This document shows positions 34,312-43,420 of a stretch of 64,000 bases of DNA, piece after piece; position 1 is the stretch's first letter; every line of letters begins with the position of its first letter. The stretch comes from Myxococcota bacterium (GTDB lineage Bacteria > Myxococcota_A > UBA9160 > UBA6930). The notes under the pieces are model-generated. The model saw only the letters and a list, made by a program, of their open reading frames with translations, had not been told where the DNA came from and did not search any database. The stretch covers positions 99,693 through 163,692 of the forward strand of contig JANQFK010000023.1 in assembly GCA_028277885.1 (NCBI GenBank). The letters run 5' to 3'. The position numbers were made by a program, and so were the translations under genes.

Positions 34312-35706
34312 ATGGCCCAACAACGCCGACTACTCGTCGTTGACGACGACCTCGCGATGCGCCAGATGCTGGCCTCGCTGTTCCAGAAGGAAGGCTTCTC
34401 GGTCGAGGAGGCCGCCTCGGCGGACGACGCCCTCGAGCGGGTGGCCGATCAGGACTTCGACGTCGTGCTCTCGGACATCAAGATGCCGGGACGCTCGGGG
34501 ATCGAGATGGTGGGGGAGCTGCGCCGGCTGCGGCCCAACACCCCCGTGATCCTGATGACCGCCTTCGGCAGCATCGACTCCGCCGTGAGCTCGATGCGCG
34601 CCGGCGCCTTCGACTACATCACCAAGCCCTTCGAGCCCGACGCCGTGCTGCTCACGGTGGACCGCGCCCTCGAGCGCCGGGCCCTCGAGGAGGAGAACCA
34701 GCGCCTGCGCCAGGCCGTGGACCGCACCAGCGCGCTCGGCGACCTGATCGGCGAGAGCACCGCGATGCGCGAGATCTTCGCGATGATCAAGAAGATCGCG
34801 CACAACCGCAGCTCGGTGCTCCTGACCGGCGAGAGCGGCACCGGCAAGGAGGTGGTGGCGCGGACGATCCACTACCACGGCGCCCGGGCGGACCGGCCCT
34901 TCGTCCCCATCAACTGCACCGCGATCCCCGAGGGCCTGCTGGAGAGCGAGCTGTTCGGTCACGTGCGGGGTGCGTTCACCGGCGCGGTCACGTCGAAGCG
35001 CGGCCTGTTCGAGAAGGCGGCGGGCGGGACCCTGTTCCTGGACGAGATCGGCGACATGGGGCTCGGCCTCCAGAGCAAGCTGCTGCGCGTGCTCCAGGAC
35101 CGGGAGATCCGCCCGGTGGGCGGCACCCAGTCCGTCGCCGTGGACGTGCGGATCATCGCCGCCACCAACCGCGACCTCGAGCAGGAGATGCGCGAGGGGC
35201 GCTTCCGCGAGGACCTCTTCTACCGTCTGAACGTGATCCCGATCCACATCCCGCCCCTGCGCGAGCGGCCCGAGGACATCCCGGCGCTGGCGGACGCCTT
35301 CGTGCGCAAGCACAGCGAGGGCATGCGGCACTGGCTGAACCCGGCCGCCATGAAGCGCGTCACCGCCTACCCCTGGAAGGGCAACGCCCGGGAGCTCGAG
35401 AACGTGATCGAGCGGGCGCTGGCCCTGGCCGACTCCGAGGAGATCGGGCCCGAGGACCTGCCCCTGGGCGACCTCCGGGACGACGCCCAGGCCCCGGGCG
35501 GCGACGACCTGCTGCGCTCGGCGGCCCGCCGCCGCCTGCCCCTGCGTCAGGTCGAGGACTACTACATCGACGAGATCCTGCGGCTCACCGGGGGCAACAA
35601 GGTCCACGCGGCCCGCATCCTGGGCATCGACCGCAAGACCCTCTACCGGCGCGCCGAGCGCCGCGCGCGCCAGGCCCATCCCGAGGAGGAGGTGGCGGGG
35701 GCGTGA
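34312..35706 (+). CDS. Sigma-54-dependent NtrC-family response regulator
   Basis: A 464-residue activator. The receiver domain has Asp55 in [10 protein letters not shown] and Lys105. The AAA+ domain has Walker A GESGTGKE (173-180), the sigma-54-contact loop GAFTGA (220-225) and Walker B LFLDEIGD (241-248). The C-terminal Fis-type helix-turn-helix is in [22 protein letters not shown]. All motifs needed for sigma-54 activation are intact. It is the likely partner of the adjacent globin kinase and the prime candidate to act on the nine sigma-54 promoters in this region. Its stop overlaps the first tandem USP gene (GTGA). Confidence 0.93.
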   Translation: MAQQRRLLVVDDDLAMRQMLASLFQKEGFSVEEAASADDALERVADQDFDVVLSDIKMPGRSGIEMVGELRRLRPNTPVILMTAFGSIDSAVSSMRAGAFDYITKPFEPDAVLLTVDRALERRALEEENQRLRQAVDRTSALGDLIGESTAMREIFAMIKKIAHNRSSVLLTGESGTGKEVVARTIHYHGARADRPFVPINCTAIPEGLLESELFGHVRGAFTGAVTSKRGLFEKAAGGTLFLDEIGDMGLGLQSKLLRVLQDREIRPVGGTQSVAVDVRIIAATNRDLEQEMREGRFREDLFYRLNVIPIHIPPLRERPEDIPALADAFVRKHSEGMRHWLNPAAMKRVTAYPWKGNARELENVIERALALADSEEIGPEDLPLGDLRDDAQAPGGDDLLRSAARRRLPLRQVEDYYIDEILRLTGGNKVHAARILGIDRKTLYRRAERRARQAHPEEEVAGA

Positions 35707-36149
35707 AGGAGATCCGATCCATCGTGGTTCCCGTCGACTTCTCGAGGCACTCCCTGAACGCCCTCGAGGAGGCCACCGCCCTGGCCCACCGCTTCGGGGC
35801 CCGGCTCCACATCGTGCACTCCTACGCGATCCCGATGCGCGGCGTGATGCCCTACGAGTTCGCCGTGCCCGACAGCGTCTGGGACGGCATCCGCGAGGCG
35901 TCCGAGGTGAAGCTGGCCGACCTCAAGGAGAAGGCCGAGGGCCAGGGCGTCGCGGTCTCCACCGAGGTGAGCGCCGAGCTCCCCGCGGAGGCCATCCACG
36001 CCGCCGCTCTCGCCCAGGAGGCGGACCTGATCGTGATGGGGACCCGGGGCCACACCGGGCTCAAGCACGCCCTGCTGGGCAGCGTGGCCGAGCGGACGAT
36101 CCGCACGTCGCCCTGCTCGGTGCTGACGGTGAAGGACGGCGACGAATGA
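35703..36149 (+). CDS. Universal stress protein, tandem copy 1
   Basis: A 148-residue UspA-family protein with the start SIVVPVDFSRHSLNALEEATALAHRFGARLHIVHSY and the full ATP-binding motif GTRGHTGLKHALLGSVAERTI. It overlaps the regulator gene by GTGA and the next USP by ATGA, so regulator and stress proteins are translated from one message. With copies 2 and 3 it forms a recent-looking tandem family (shared LKHALLGSVAERT and PCSVLTVKDG). It probably binds ATP and forms homo- or heterodimers. Confidence 0.92.
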   Translation: MKEIRSIVVPVDFSRHSLNALEEATALAHRFGARLHIVHSYAIPMRGVMPYEFAVPDSVWDGIREASEVKLADLKEKAEGQGVAVSTEVSAELPAEAIHAAALAQEADLIVMGTRGHTGLKHALLGSVAERTIRTSPCSVLTVKDGDE

Positions 36150-36601
36150 GCGCGCAGCCGCGGGTCCTGGTGGTGGCGGTGGACTTCTCGAAGTGCTCCG
36201 AGGCGGCGGTAGAGGCCGCCGTCTCCCTGGCGAAGACCTTCAAGGGCGTGATCCACCTGGTCCACGCCTTCGACCTGCCGGTGCCGCTCTTCAACCCCTA
36301 CGCGGTCTCGGTGCCCGTCGCCTACGTGAACGAGGCCCGGGAGGCCGCCAGCCAGAAGCTCGAGGAGCTGTCCGAGAAGGTCCGGGCCGAGGGCGTCGAG
36401 GTCCACTCGCACCTCGGCGAGATCCCGGCGGCCCCCACCATCGTGCGTGTCGCCGAGGAGGTGGGGGCGGACCTCGTGCTGGTGGGCACCCGGGGGCACA
36501 CCGGCGTGAAGCACGCCCTGCTGGGCAGCGTGGCCGAGCGCACCGTCCGCACCGCCCCCTGCTCCGTCCTCACCGTGAAGGACGGGGAAGACGACGCCTG
36601 A
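36146..36601 (+). CDS. Universal stress protein, tandem copy 2
   Basis: A 151-residue UspA-family protein: VLVVAVDFSKCSEAAVEAAVSLAKTFKGVIHLVHAF at the N-terminus and GTRGHTGVKHALLGSVAERTVRTAPCSVLTVKDGED at the end, so the ATP motif is complete. It shares with copy 3 the insert PYAVSVPVAYVNEAREAASQKLEE. Its start overlaps the stop of copy 1 (ATGA). It is part of the regulator-USP operon. Confidence 0.92.
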   Translation: MSAQPRVLVVAVDFSKCSEAAVEAAVSLAKTFKGVIHLVHAFDLPVPLFNPYAVSVPVAYVNEAREAASQKLEELSEKVRAEGVEVHSHLGEIPAAPTIVRVAEEVGADLVLVGTRGHTGVKHALLGSVAERTVRTAPCSVLTVKDGEDDA

Positions 36602-36616
36602 GGAGATCGCCACCCC

Positions 36617-37063
36617 ATGACGCCCCTGGCCTGCATCGTCGTCGCCATGGACTTCTCCGAGCTCTCGGACCGGGCTCTCGACACCGCCGTGGACCTCGCC
36701 AAGGGCGCCGGCGCCGAGCTGCACCTGGTGCACGCCTTCGACGTGAAGATCCCCTTCGTGACCCCCTACGAGGTCGCGGTGCCGGACCACCTGATCACCG
36801 AGGCCCGCCAGGCCGCGGCGCGCAAGCTCGAGGAGGCCCGCCAGAAGGCCTCCGCCGCGGGAGCCGAGGCGAAGACCCATCTCGAGGACGTGCCGGCCTG
36901 GTCCGCGATCGTGAGGATCGCGGAGGAGGTGGAGGCGGATCTCGTCGTGATGGGAACGCGTGGCAACACGGGCCTGAAGCACGTGCTGCTCGGGAGCGTG
37001 GCGGAGCGCACCCTGCGCCTCGCGCCCTGCTCGGTGCTGATCGTCCGGGCCGAGGCCGACTAG
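36617..37063 (+). CDS. Universal stress protein, tandem copy 3
   Basis: A 148-residue UspA-family protein: CIVVAMDFSELSDRALDTAVDLAKGAGAELHLVHAF, then PYEVAVPDHLITEARQAAARKLEEARQ and the ATP motif GTRGNTGLKHVLLGSVAERTLR. It is closest to copy 2. It begins 15 nt after copy 2 with GGAGATCG upstream. It is the last of the tandem set before treT, from which it is separated by 58 bp lacking an evident promoter. Confidence 0.92.
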   Translation: MTPLACIVVAMDFSELSDRALDTAVDLAKGAGAELHLVHAFDVKIPFVTPYEVAVPDHLITEARQAAARKLEEARQKASAAGAEAKTHLEDVPAWSAIVRIAEEVEADLVVMGTRGNTGLKHVLLGSVAERTLRLAPCSVLIVRAEAD

Positions 37064-37121
37064 GAACCCCCAACCGTCGAAGCGGAGCTGCGCGGCTCGC
37101 GCAGTCCGGAAAGCCCCCCCA

Positions 37122-38609
37122 GTGTCCGACTCTGCCGCGACCAGTCCGAGCGCGCTCCAGGAGGTCCGGGTCGGGGCGCAGTCCCTGGAGCGGTTCCGCG
37201 GCGTGCTGCCCGAGGAGCGCGTCGACGAGGGCCTCCGCATCGCCGAGGCGGCCCGCGAGCGCCTGGCGGGCCGCGTGGTCTGGAACGTCAACTCCACCGC
37301 CGTGGGCGGCGGCGTCGCCGAGATGCTGCGCCCGCTCCTCGCCTACACGCGCGGCGCCGGCATCAACACCCGCTGGCTGGTGATCCGGGGCGACGACGAG
37401 TTCTTCCGCATCACCAAGCGGCTCCACCATGCCCTCCACGGCTCCACGGGCGACGGCTCGCCCCTGGGTGCCGCCGAGCGCGACCACTACGAGGCGGTGC
37501 TCACGGAGAACGCCCGGGAGCTCGCCGCCGTCCTGAGCCCCGACGACGTGGTGCTGCTCCACGATCCGCAGACCGCCGGGCTCGCCTCCCACGTGGCCCG
37601 GGCCGGCGCCAAGGTGATCTGGCGCTGCCACATCGGCCACGACAGCCCGGGCGCCGAGGTGGACCACGGCTGGTCCTTCCTGGCCCCGTACCTCGAGTCG
37701 GTGCCGGTCTTCGTCTTCTCCCGCCGCGCCTACGTGCCCGGCTTCTGCGACCACGGGCGCAGCGTGGTGATCCCGCCGAGCATCGATCCCTTCTCCCCCA
37801 AGAACCAGGAGCTCGACCCGGACACGGTGCGCTCGATCCTGGTCCACGTGGGCCTCGTCGAGGGCCCGCCGCCCGACGTCCCGCCCACCTTCGAGCGCAC
37901 CGACGGCTCGCCGGGGCGGGTGGGTCGCCTCGCCGACGTGCTGCGCCTGGGGCGCGCCCCCACCTGGGAGACGCCCCTGGTGGTGCAGGTCTCGCGGTGG
38001 GACGACCTGAAGGACCCGATCGGCGTCCTCGACGGCTTCGCCGCCATCGTGGACGGTCGCGCCCCCCAGGACGCCGAGCTCGTCCTGGCCGGCCCGAACG
38101 TGCACGCCGTCGCCGACGACCCCGAGGGCGCCCGCGTGTTCGACGACGTGGTCGCGGCCTGGCGGGCGCTGCCCCACGCGGTGCGCAACCGGATCCACCT
38201 GGCCTCGCTGCCCACGGCCGACGTGGACGAGAACGCCGCCATCGTGAACGCCCTCCAGCGCCACGCCACGGTGGTGGTGCAGAAGAGCCTCCACGAGGGC
38301 TTCGGCCTCACCGTCACCGAGGCCATGTGGAAGGGCCGGGCCGTGCTGGCCAGCAGCGTCGGCGGGATCCAGGACCAGATCCAGGACGGCGTCCACGGCC
38401 TGCTGCTGAAGGACCCGAGGGACCGCACCGAGTTCTCCACCGCCCTGCTCCGCGTGCTCGAGGAGCCCGCGCTGGCGAGCCGCCTGGGCGAAGCCGCCCG
38501 GGAGCGGGTGCGGGAGGAGTTCCTGGGCTTCCGCCACCTGACCGAGTACGCGCGATTGATCGAAGCCATCGACCGGGGCGACTACGCCCTCCCAGAGGAG
38601 ACACCATGA
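37122..38609 (+). CDS. treT: Trehalose synthase/trehalose glycosyltransferase (TreT type, GT4)
   Basis: A 495-residue GT-B enzyme that in TreT makes trehalose from NDP-glucose and glucose in the cytoplasm. The N-terminal half has VVWNVNSTAVGGGVAEMLRPLLAYTRGAGINTRW and VIWRCHIGHDSPG, typical of TreT. The C-terminal half has the donor-binding segment VVQVSRWDDLKDPIGVLDGF and the E-x7-E region SLHEGFGLTVTEAMWKGRAVLAS. It overlaps ppsA by ATGA. Trehalose accumulation would fit a stress-survival cluster. Assignment to TreT over other family 4 enzymes is strong but not certain. Confidence 0.8.
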   Translation: MSDSAATSPSALQEVRVGAQSLERFRGVLPEERVDEGLRIAEAARERLAGRVVWNVNSTAVGGGVAEMLRPLLAYTRGAGINTRWLVIRGDDEFFRITKRLHHALHGSTGDGSPLGAAERDHYEAVLTENARELAAVLSPDDVVLLHDPQTAGLASHVARAGAKVIWRCHIGHDSPGAEVDHGWSFLAPYLESVPVFVFSRRAYVPGFCDHGRSVVIPPSIDPFSPKNQELDPDTVRSILVHVGLVEGPPPDVPPTFERTDGSPGRVGRLADVLRLGRAPTWETPLVVQVSRWDDLKDPIGVLDGFAAIVDGRAPQDAELVLAGPNVHAVADDPEGARVFDDVVAAWRALPHAVRNRIHLASLPTADVDENAAIVNALQRHATVVVQKSLHEGFGLTVTEAMWKGRAVLASSVGGIQDQIQDGVHGLLLKDPRDRTEFSTALLRVLEEPALASRLGEAARERVREEFLGFRHLTEYARLIEAIDRGDYALPEETP

Positions 38610-40993
38610 AGTTCGTGCGGCCCTTCGACACCCTGACCCTGGACGACGTCGGCCTCGCCGGCGGGAAGAACGCATCGCTGGGCGAGATGATCCGGGAGCT
38701 GGGGCCGCTGGGAGTCCGGGTGCCCGACGGGTTCGCGCTCACCGCCGAGGCCTACCGCGCCGTGCTCGACGGCGCCGGGGTGCGCGACGAGCTCTCCGCC
38801 GCGCTGGCCTCCATCGTGCCGGGGGACGTGGCCAGCCTGAAGGCCGGCGCGGCCCGGGCCCGCAAGGTGGTGCGCGAGGCGCCGTTCCCCGAGACCCTGA
38901 TCACGGAGATCGGCGAGGCCTACGCGAACCTCTCGAAGGCGAGCAGCGAGACCGAGACCGACGTGGCGGTGCGCTCGAGCGCCACCGCCGAGGACCTGCC
39001 CGAGGCGAGCTTCGCCGGCCAGCAGGAGACCTACCTGAACGTCCACGGCCTCCCGGCCCTGATCGAGGCCTGCCGCCGCTGCTTCGCGTCGCTCTTCACG
39101 GACCGGGCCATCGTGTACCGCGCCGAGCGCGGCTTCGAGCACGAGAAGGTCTACCTCTCCGTGGGCGTCCAGAAGATGATCCGCTCGGACCTCGCCAGCT
39201 CGGGCGTCATGTTCAGCCTCGACACCGAGACCGGCTTCGACGGCGTGGTCTTCATCACCGCCATCTACGGCCTCGGGGAGAACATCGTCCAGGGCGTCGT
39301 GAACCCCGACGAGTACCTGGTCTTCAAGAGCACCGGAGCGGAGATCTCCCGGCGCCTCGGCACCAAGGAGATCGCCATGGTGTACGACGAGGGCGGCGGC
39401 AAGCACGTGCGCAACGTCCCCGTCCCCGAGGCCCTGCGCCAGGAGTTCGTGCTGACCGCCGAGGAGGTCCGCGAGCTGGGCCGCCAGGCGATCGCCATCG
39501 AGCGCCACTACAGCGAGCGGGCCGGCGTGCCGCGCCCGATGGACATCGAGTGGGCCAAGGACGGCAAGACCCAGCAGCTCTACATCGTCCAGGCGCGGCC
39601 CGAGACCGCCCACGCGGGGCGCGACGCCGCCTGCATCGAGACCTGGTCCCTGAAGGAGCGGGGACCGGTGCTGGCGACGGGCCGCTCCGTGGGCCGACGC
39701 ATCGGCTCCGGGGCGGCCAGCGTGCTGCGCAGCGTCGACGAGATCCAGCGCTTCGAGCCCGGCTCGGTGCTGGTGACGGGCATGACCGACCCGGACTGGG
39801 AGCCGATCCTGAAGACCGCCGCCGCCATCGTGACCGACCGCGGCGGCCGCACCTGCCACGCCGCCATCGTGAGCCGCGAGCTCGGCATCCCCTGCGTGAT
39901 CGGCACCGACGACGCCACCCGCCAGCTGCGCGACGGCCAGGAGGTGACGGTCTCCTGCGCCGAGGGCGAGACGGGCCTGGTGCTCGAGGGCAAGCTCGAC
40001 TTCGAGCGCAGCGAGGTCCGCATCGACGACGTGCCCGAGACCCGCACGCGGATCTACGTGAACCTGGGCGACCCCGAGCAGGCCTTCGCCACCTCGTTCC
40101 TGCCCGTGGACGGCGTGGGGCTGGCGCGGGAGGAGTTCATCATCACCCACTCCATCGGCGCGCACCCCATGGCCCTGGTGCATCCCGAGCGGACGGACCC
40201 CGAGACGCGCCTCGCCATCGAGCGGCTCAGCGCCGGCTACCCCGACCCCCAGGCCTTCTTCGTCGCGAAGCTCGCCGAGGGGGTGGGGCGCATCGCGGCC
40301 GCGTTCCACCCGCGGCCCGTGATCGTGCGGCTCTCGGACTTCAAGACCAACGAGTACGCCGGCCTGCTCGGCGGGCGCCACTTCGAGACCGAGGAGGAGA
40401 ACCCGATGATCGGGTTCCGGGGGGCGTCGCGCTACGCCCACCCGGCCTACCGCGAGGGCTTCGCCCTCGAGTGCCAGGCCCTGCGCCGGGTGCGCGAGGA
40501 GATGGGCCTCGACAACGTCGTGGTGATGATCCCCTTCTGCCGGACCGTGGGCGAGGCCGAGCGGGTGCAGGAGGAGATGGCGCGCCACGGCCTGCGCCGC
40601 GGCGACGGCGGGCTCGAGGTGTTCGCGATGTGCGAGATCCCGGCCAACGTGCTGCTGATCGAGGACTTCGCCCGCCACTTCGACGGCTTCTCCATCGGCT
40701 CGAACGATCTGACCCAGCTCGTGCTCGGCGTCGACCGCGACTCCGAGGTGCTGGCCGAGACCTTCGACGAGCGCGATCCCGCCGTGGCCCGGGCCCTGGA
40801 GCAGGCAATCCGGGGCGCCCACGCCGCGGGGCGCCGCATCGGCATCTGCGGCCAGGCGCCGAGCGATCACCCCGAGGTGGCCGAGCGGCTGGTGAAGGCC
40901 GGGATCGACAGCCTCTCCCTGTCCCCGGACGTCGCGATCGAGACCCGGCTGCGCGTCGCGGAGCTCGAGGCGAAGAACGGCGAGGGGAGCTGA
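38606..40993 (+). CDS. ppsA: Phosphoenolpyruvate synthase
   Basis: A 795-residue cytoplasmic enzyme converting pyruvate and ATP to phosphoenolpyruvate, AMP and phosphate. The N-terminal ATP-grasp part has LAGGKNASLGEMIREL and VRSSATAEDLPEASFAGQQETYLNV. The swivelling phosphohistidine domain has His418 in TDRGGRTCHAAIVSRELGIPCVIG. The C-terminal PEP-binding barrel ends with GSNDLTQLVLGVDRD and GICGQAPSDHPE. The length is standard. It is coupled to treT (ATGA) and followed 3 nt later by a zinc-finger USP gene. It opens gluconeogenesis, consistent with feeding sugar to trehalose. Confidence 0.95.
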   Translation: MKFVRPFDTLTLDDVGLAGGKNASLGEMIRELGPLGVRVPDGFALTAEAYRAVLDGAGVRDELSAALASIVPGDVASLKAGAARARKVVREAPFPETLITEIGEAYANLSKASSETETDVAVRSSATAEDLPEASFAGQQETYLNVHGLPALIEACRRCFASLFTDRAIVYRAERGFEHEKVYLSVGVQKMIRSDLASSGVMFSLDTETGFDGVVFITAIYGLGENIVQGVVNPDEYLVFKSTGAEISRRLGTKEIAMVYDEGGGKHVRNVPVPEALRQEFVLTAEEVRELGRQAIAIERHYSERAGVPRPMDIEWAKDGKTQQLYIVQARPETAHAGRDAACIETWSLKERGPVLATGRSVGRRIGSGAASVLRSVDEIQRFEPGSVLVTGMTDPDWEPILKTAAAIVTDRGGRTCHAAIVSRELGIPCVIGTDDATRQLRDGQEVTVSCAEGETGLVLEGKLDFERSEVRIDDVPETRTRIYVNLGDPEQAFATSFLPVDGVGLAREEFIITHSIGAHPMALVHPERTDPETRLAIERLSAGYPDPQAFFVAKLAEGVGRIAAAFHPRPVIVRLSDFKTNEYAGLLGGRHFETEEENPMIGFRGASRYAHPAYREGFALECQALRRVREEMGLDNVVVMIPFCRTVGEAERVQEEMARHGLRRGDGGLEVFAMCEIPANVLLIEDFARHFDGFSIGSNDLTQLVLGVDRDSEVLAETFDERDPAVARALEQAIRGAHAAGRRIGICGQAPSDHPEVAERLVKAGIDSLSLSPDVAIETRLRVAELEAKNGEGS

Positions 40994-40996
40994 CCC

Positions 40997-41605
40997 GTGC
41001 TCGTGAAGTGCCCGGTGTGCGGGGCGCACACGCCCCGCGACGTCGCCGTGGAGGTTCCGGCGCGCGGCGAGCCCGTGCGCTTCTGCTCGGCGCGCTGCGC
41101 CGAGGAGGGCGTGCCCGGCGAGGACGCGGCCGCGCCCCTGGCGGAGCTGCCCGCGCTGCCGCGGCGCATCGTGGTGGCGGTGGACGGCTCGGGGCCGGCC
41201 CAGCGCGCCGTGGAGCACGCGGCCAGCCTGGCGCGCGCCGCCGACGGGGAGCTCTGCCTGGTGGCCGCCGTGGACCCGCGCCTGCTGCGCGCCTTCGACC
41301 TGGTCAGCGGGGCGGCCCGGACCGTGGACCTGGGGATCGCGCCCGACGAGGTGCAGCGGCTGCTCCGGGACGACGCGGCCGCCCAGCTCGAGCGCGGCGC
41401 GCGGCTGTGCCGCGAGAGCGGCGTCAAGCACAGCACGCGGGTGGAGATGAGCCCGCCGCTGGCCGCGATCCTCGAGGCCGCCGAGGAGGCGGACCTGCTC
41501 GTCATGGGCAGCCGCGGCCTGGGCGCCATCTCGGGCGCCGTCCTCGGGAGCCTCTCCCACCGCGTGATCGCCGAGTCCCGGACCCCCGTGCTCGTCGTCC
41601 ACTGA
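40997..41605 (+). CDS. Universal stress protein with N-terminal zinc-finger-like domain
   Basis: A 202-residue fusion. The first 45 residues carry CPVCGAHTPRDVAVEV and RFCSARCAEEG, four cysteines spaced like a TRASH/treble-clef zinc site. From residue about 54 a complete UspA domain follows: RRIVVAVDGSGPAQRAVEHAASLARA, then DLLVMGSRGLGAISGAVLGSLSHRVIAES with an intact ATP motif. The GTG starts 3 nt after the ppsA stop. The zinc part may sense metal or redox state or bind a partner. Such a fusion is uncommon and I recognise no characterised homologue. Confidence 0.82.
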   Translation: MLVKCPVCGAHTPRDVAVEVPARGEPVRFCSARCAEEGVPGEDAAAPLAELPALPRRIVVAVDGSGPAQRAVEHAASLARAADGELCLVAAVDPRLLRAFDLVSGAARTVDLGIAPDEVQRLLRDDAAAQLERGARLCRESGVKHSTRVEMSPPLAAILEAAEEADLLVMGSRGLGAISGAVLGSLSHRVIAESRTPVLVVH

Positions 41606-41633
41606 CGAGCTTCATCGACGAGGAGGAACGACG

Positions 41634-42113
41634 ATGGCCAGGAAGAGGGAAGACGAGCGCGCCGTCTCGGGCTGGGACCCGTTCCGCGAGCTCGACGTGC
41701 TCGAGGGCTGGTCCCCGCTCCGGGAGCTCGGGCTGCCGTCGCGGCTCGGTCGCCTGCTGGGCTCGCGGCCCGAGGGCGTCGGGGCGGGCTTCGCCCCCGC
41801 CGTGGACGTCTCCGAGAGTGACGCCGAGTACGTCGTCAGCGTCGAGGTGCCCGGCTGCAAGCGGGACGACGTGAGCGTCGAGGTCCACGACAACGTGCTC
41901 ACGGTGAGCGGCGAGAAGCGCAGCGAGCGCGAGGAGAAGAAGGAGAAGAGCCGCTGGGTGGAGCGCAGCTACGGCCGCTTCACGCGCTCCTTCAGCCTGC
42001 CCGCGGACGCGAACGCCGACCACATCGAGGCGGCCTTCGCGGACGGCGTGCTCACGGTCAAGATCCCCAAGACCGAGCAGACCCGGCCGAAGGTCATCTC
42101 GATCCAGTCCTGA
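41634..42113 (+). CDS. Small heat-shock protein Hsp20 (alpha-crystallin family)
   Basis: A 159-residue chaperone that holds unfolded proteins. The N-terminal arm GWDPFRELDVLEGWSPLREL precedes the alpha-crystallin domain (about 58-148): APAVDVSESDAEYVVSVEVPG, NVLTVSGEKRSEREEKKEKSRWVERSYGRFTRSFSLPADAN, the A-x-x-x-n-G-V-L signature as AAFADGVLTVKIPK, and a C-terminal IxI-like VISIQS. GGAGGAA precedes the ATG. It lies 28 bp after the zinc-finger USP gene, probably the last gene of the treT-ppsA-usp-hsp20 operon. Confidence 0.93.
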   Translation: MARKREDERAVSGWDPFRELDVLEGWSPLRELGLPSRLGRLLGSRPEGVGAGFAPAVDVSESDAEYVVSVEVPGCKRDDVSVEVHDNVLTVSGEKRSEREEKKEKSRWVERSYGRFTRSFSLPADANADHIEAAFADGVLTVKIPKTEQTRPKVISIQS

Positions 42114-42148
42114 CGGGTTCGCCGCCGGGCGCCCGCCGCCGGGCGCTC

Positions 42149-42167
42149 GGCTCGGGGCTCACGAGCC
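42149..42167. terminator. Possible bidirectional hairpin between hsp20 and the cytochrome gene
   Basis: GGCTCG-GGGCTCA-CGAGCC lies at the junction of two convergent genes and overlaps the minus-strand stop codon. There is no T-tract, so termination is only plausible. Confidence 0.3.
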
Positions 42168-43346
42168 GTCGACCAGGGCGCGCAGCTCCTCGAGCTTGCG
42201 CTGCACGTCCGGCGGCAGGTGGAGGCCCGACGAGCCGCTGTAGCCCGCGAGGGTCTCCTCCTCGAGGCGCGCGTAGGCGAGCTCGGCGAAGTCCGCCTCG
42301 GGCGCCATGCGGATGGCGGTCTCGAGGTAGAACTCGCCCTCGGAGAGCCAGAAGCTGCGTCGGATGCGCGCCTCGGAGACGCCGAGCAGGTAGTAGGCCT
42401 CGGCGACCTCGTCCGACACCTCGCGGTGCTCGTTCACGAAGCGGTGCAGGATGCCCGAGGCCACGAGGTCGTAGATCAGCACGGTGCGGTCCATGGGGAA
42501 CCCGCTGCGCCGGCGCGCCTCCTCGATGAGCGCGCGGCTGCGCTCGACGGCCGGACCGGCCGAGGGGTGGCGCTCCAGGTGGGTGAGGTCCGTGATCCAG
42601 GATCGGACGTTGCGCTCGAGGTAGCGGGGCAGGTCGCTGCGCGCCGAGAAGGCCTCGAGCATGTGGCGGGCGCGGGGCAGGTCGTCCTTCACGCGGATCA
42701 CCAGCACCAGGTAGTCGGTGAGCAGCCCCTCGAGGTCGAGGCGGGCCGGGGTCGCGGCCGGCGAGCGCAGCATCGTCTCGTAGGTGGCCAGCGCCGTGTC
42801 GAACTGGCGCGTCGCGACCTCGAGGCGCACGCGCTCGGCGGGCTCCAGGTCCGCGACGTCCACATCCTCGAGGAGCAGCTTGCCCAGGGAGGAGGCCTCG
42901 GCGCTCGGCAGCCGCGAGTGGCAGGCGACGCAGTTCTCGGTGATCTGGTTGAGCAGGAAGCGCGCCTCGCGGTGGCGCCCCTCGCCGAAGCGCAGCGCGA
43001 GGGCGCGGCTGTCCTCGGCGAGGGAGTGGCTCAGGTAGCGGAAGCCGGCGTCGCGACCGCTGGCGTGGGCCTCGAGGCCCGCCGCGTTCTCGGCCAGGGT
43101 GTCGAGGGCGCCGGTCAGCACCTCGCGGTTGCCGGGGTCCGAGAAGCGCGAGTCGCTCAGGCCGAGGGGCAGGGCGACGCGCAGCGCCCCCAGGATCTCG
43201 GCCATGGTGGAGCGCGTCTGCTGGCGCTCCGCTTCTCGGGCGACGGTCAGGCCCGCGAAGGGGCCGTCGGCGCAGCCCACCACGAGGGCGAGGGCGACGA
43301 GGGGGCCTGTGGCGTGGGTCGCCCACCGGGCGCAGGTCGGAAGCAT
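42159..43346 (-). CDS. Lipoprotein with one c-type haem motif and helical repeats
   Basis: A 395-residue exported protein. A signal peptide ends LALVVGC, a lipobox. A helical domain follows, with a single CVACH motif (ITENCVACHSRLPS, about residue 148) like that of small cytochromes used in multi-protein electron transfer. A long all-helical region (about 190-390) has tetratricopeptide-like character. I know no family name for it. The ATG at 43346 has GGAAGGAG upstream. It is divergent from the small coiled-coil gene; the 256-bp gap holds a sigma-54 promoter facing the other way. Confidence 0.7.
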   Translation of the reverse strand: MLPTCARWATHATGPLVALALVVGCADGPFAGLTVAREAERQQTRSTMAEILGALRVALPLGLSDSRFSDPGNREVLTGALDTLAENAAGLEAHASGRDAGFRYLSHSLAEDSRALALRFGEGRHREARFLLNQITENCVACHSRLPSAEASSLGKLLLEDVDVADLEPAERVRLEVATRQFDTALATYETMLRSPAATPARLDLEGLLTDYLVLVIRVKDDLPRARHMLEAFSARSDLPRYLERNVRSWITDLTHLERHPSAGPAVERSRALIEEARRRSGFPMDRTVLIYDLVASGILHRFVNEHREVSDEVAEAYYLLGVSEARIRRSFWLSEGEFYLETAIRMAPEADFAELAYARLEEETLAGYSGSSGLHLPPDVQRKLEELRALVDGS

Positions 43347-43420
43347 CGGGACTCCTTCCGGGGGGCCCGGGGAGCATCGCAACTCCTCGGCGACGGTGCG
43401 AGCGGGCCGCGTGACCCAGG

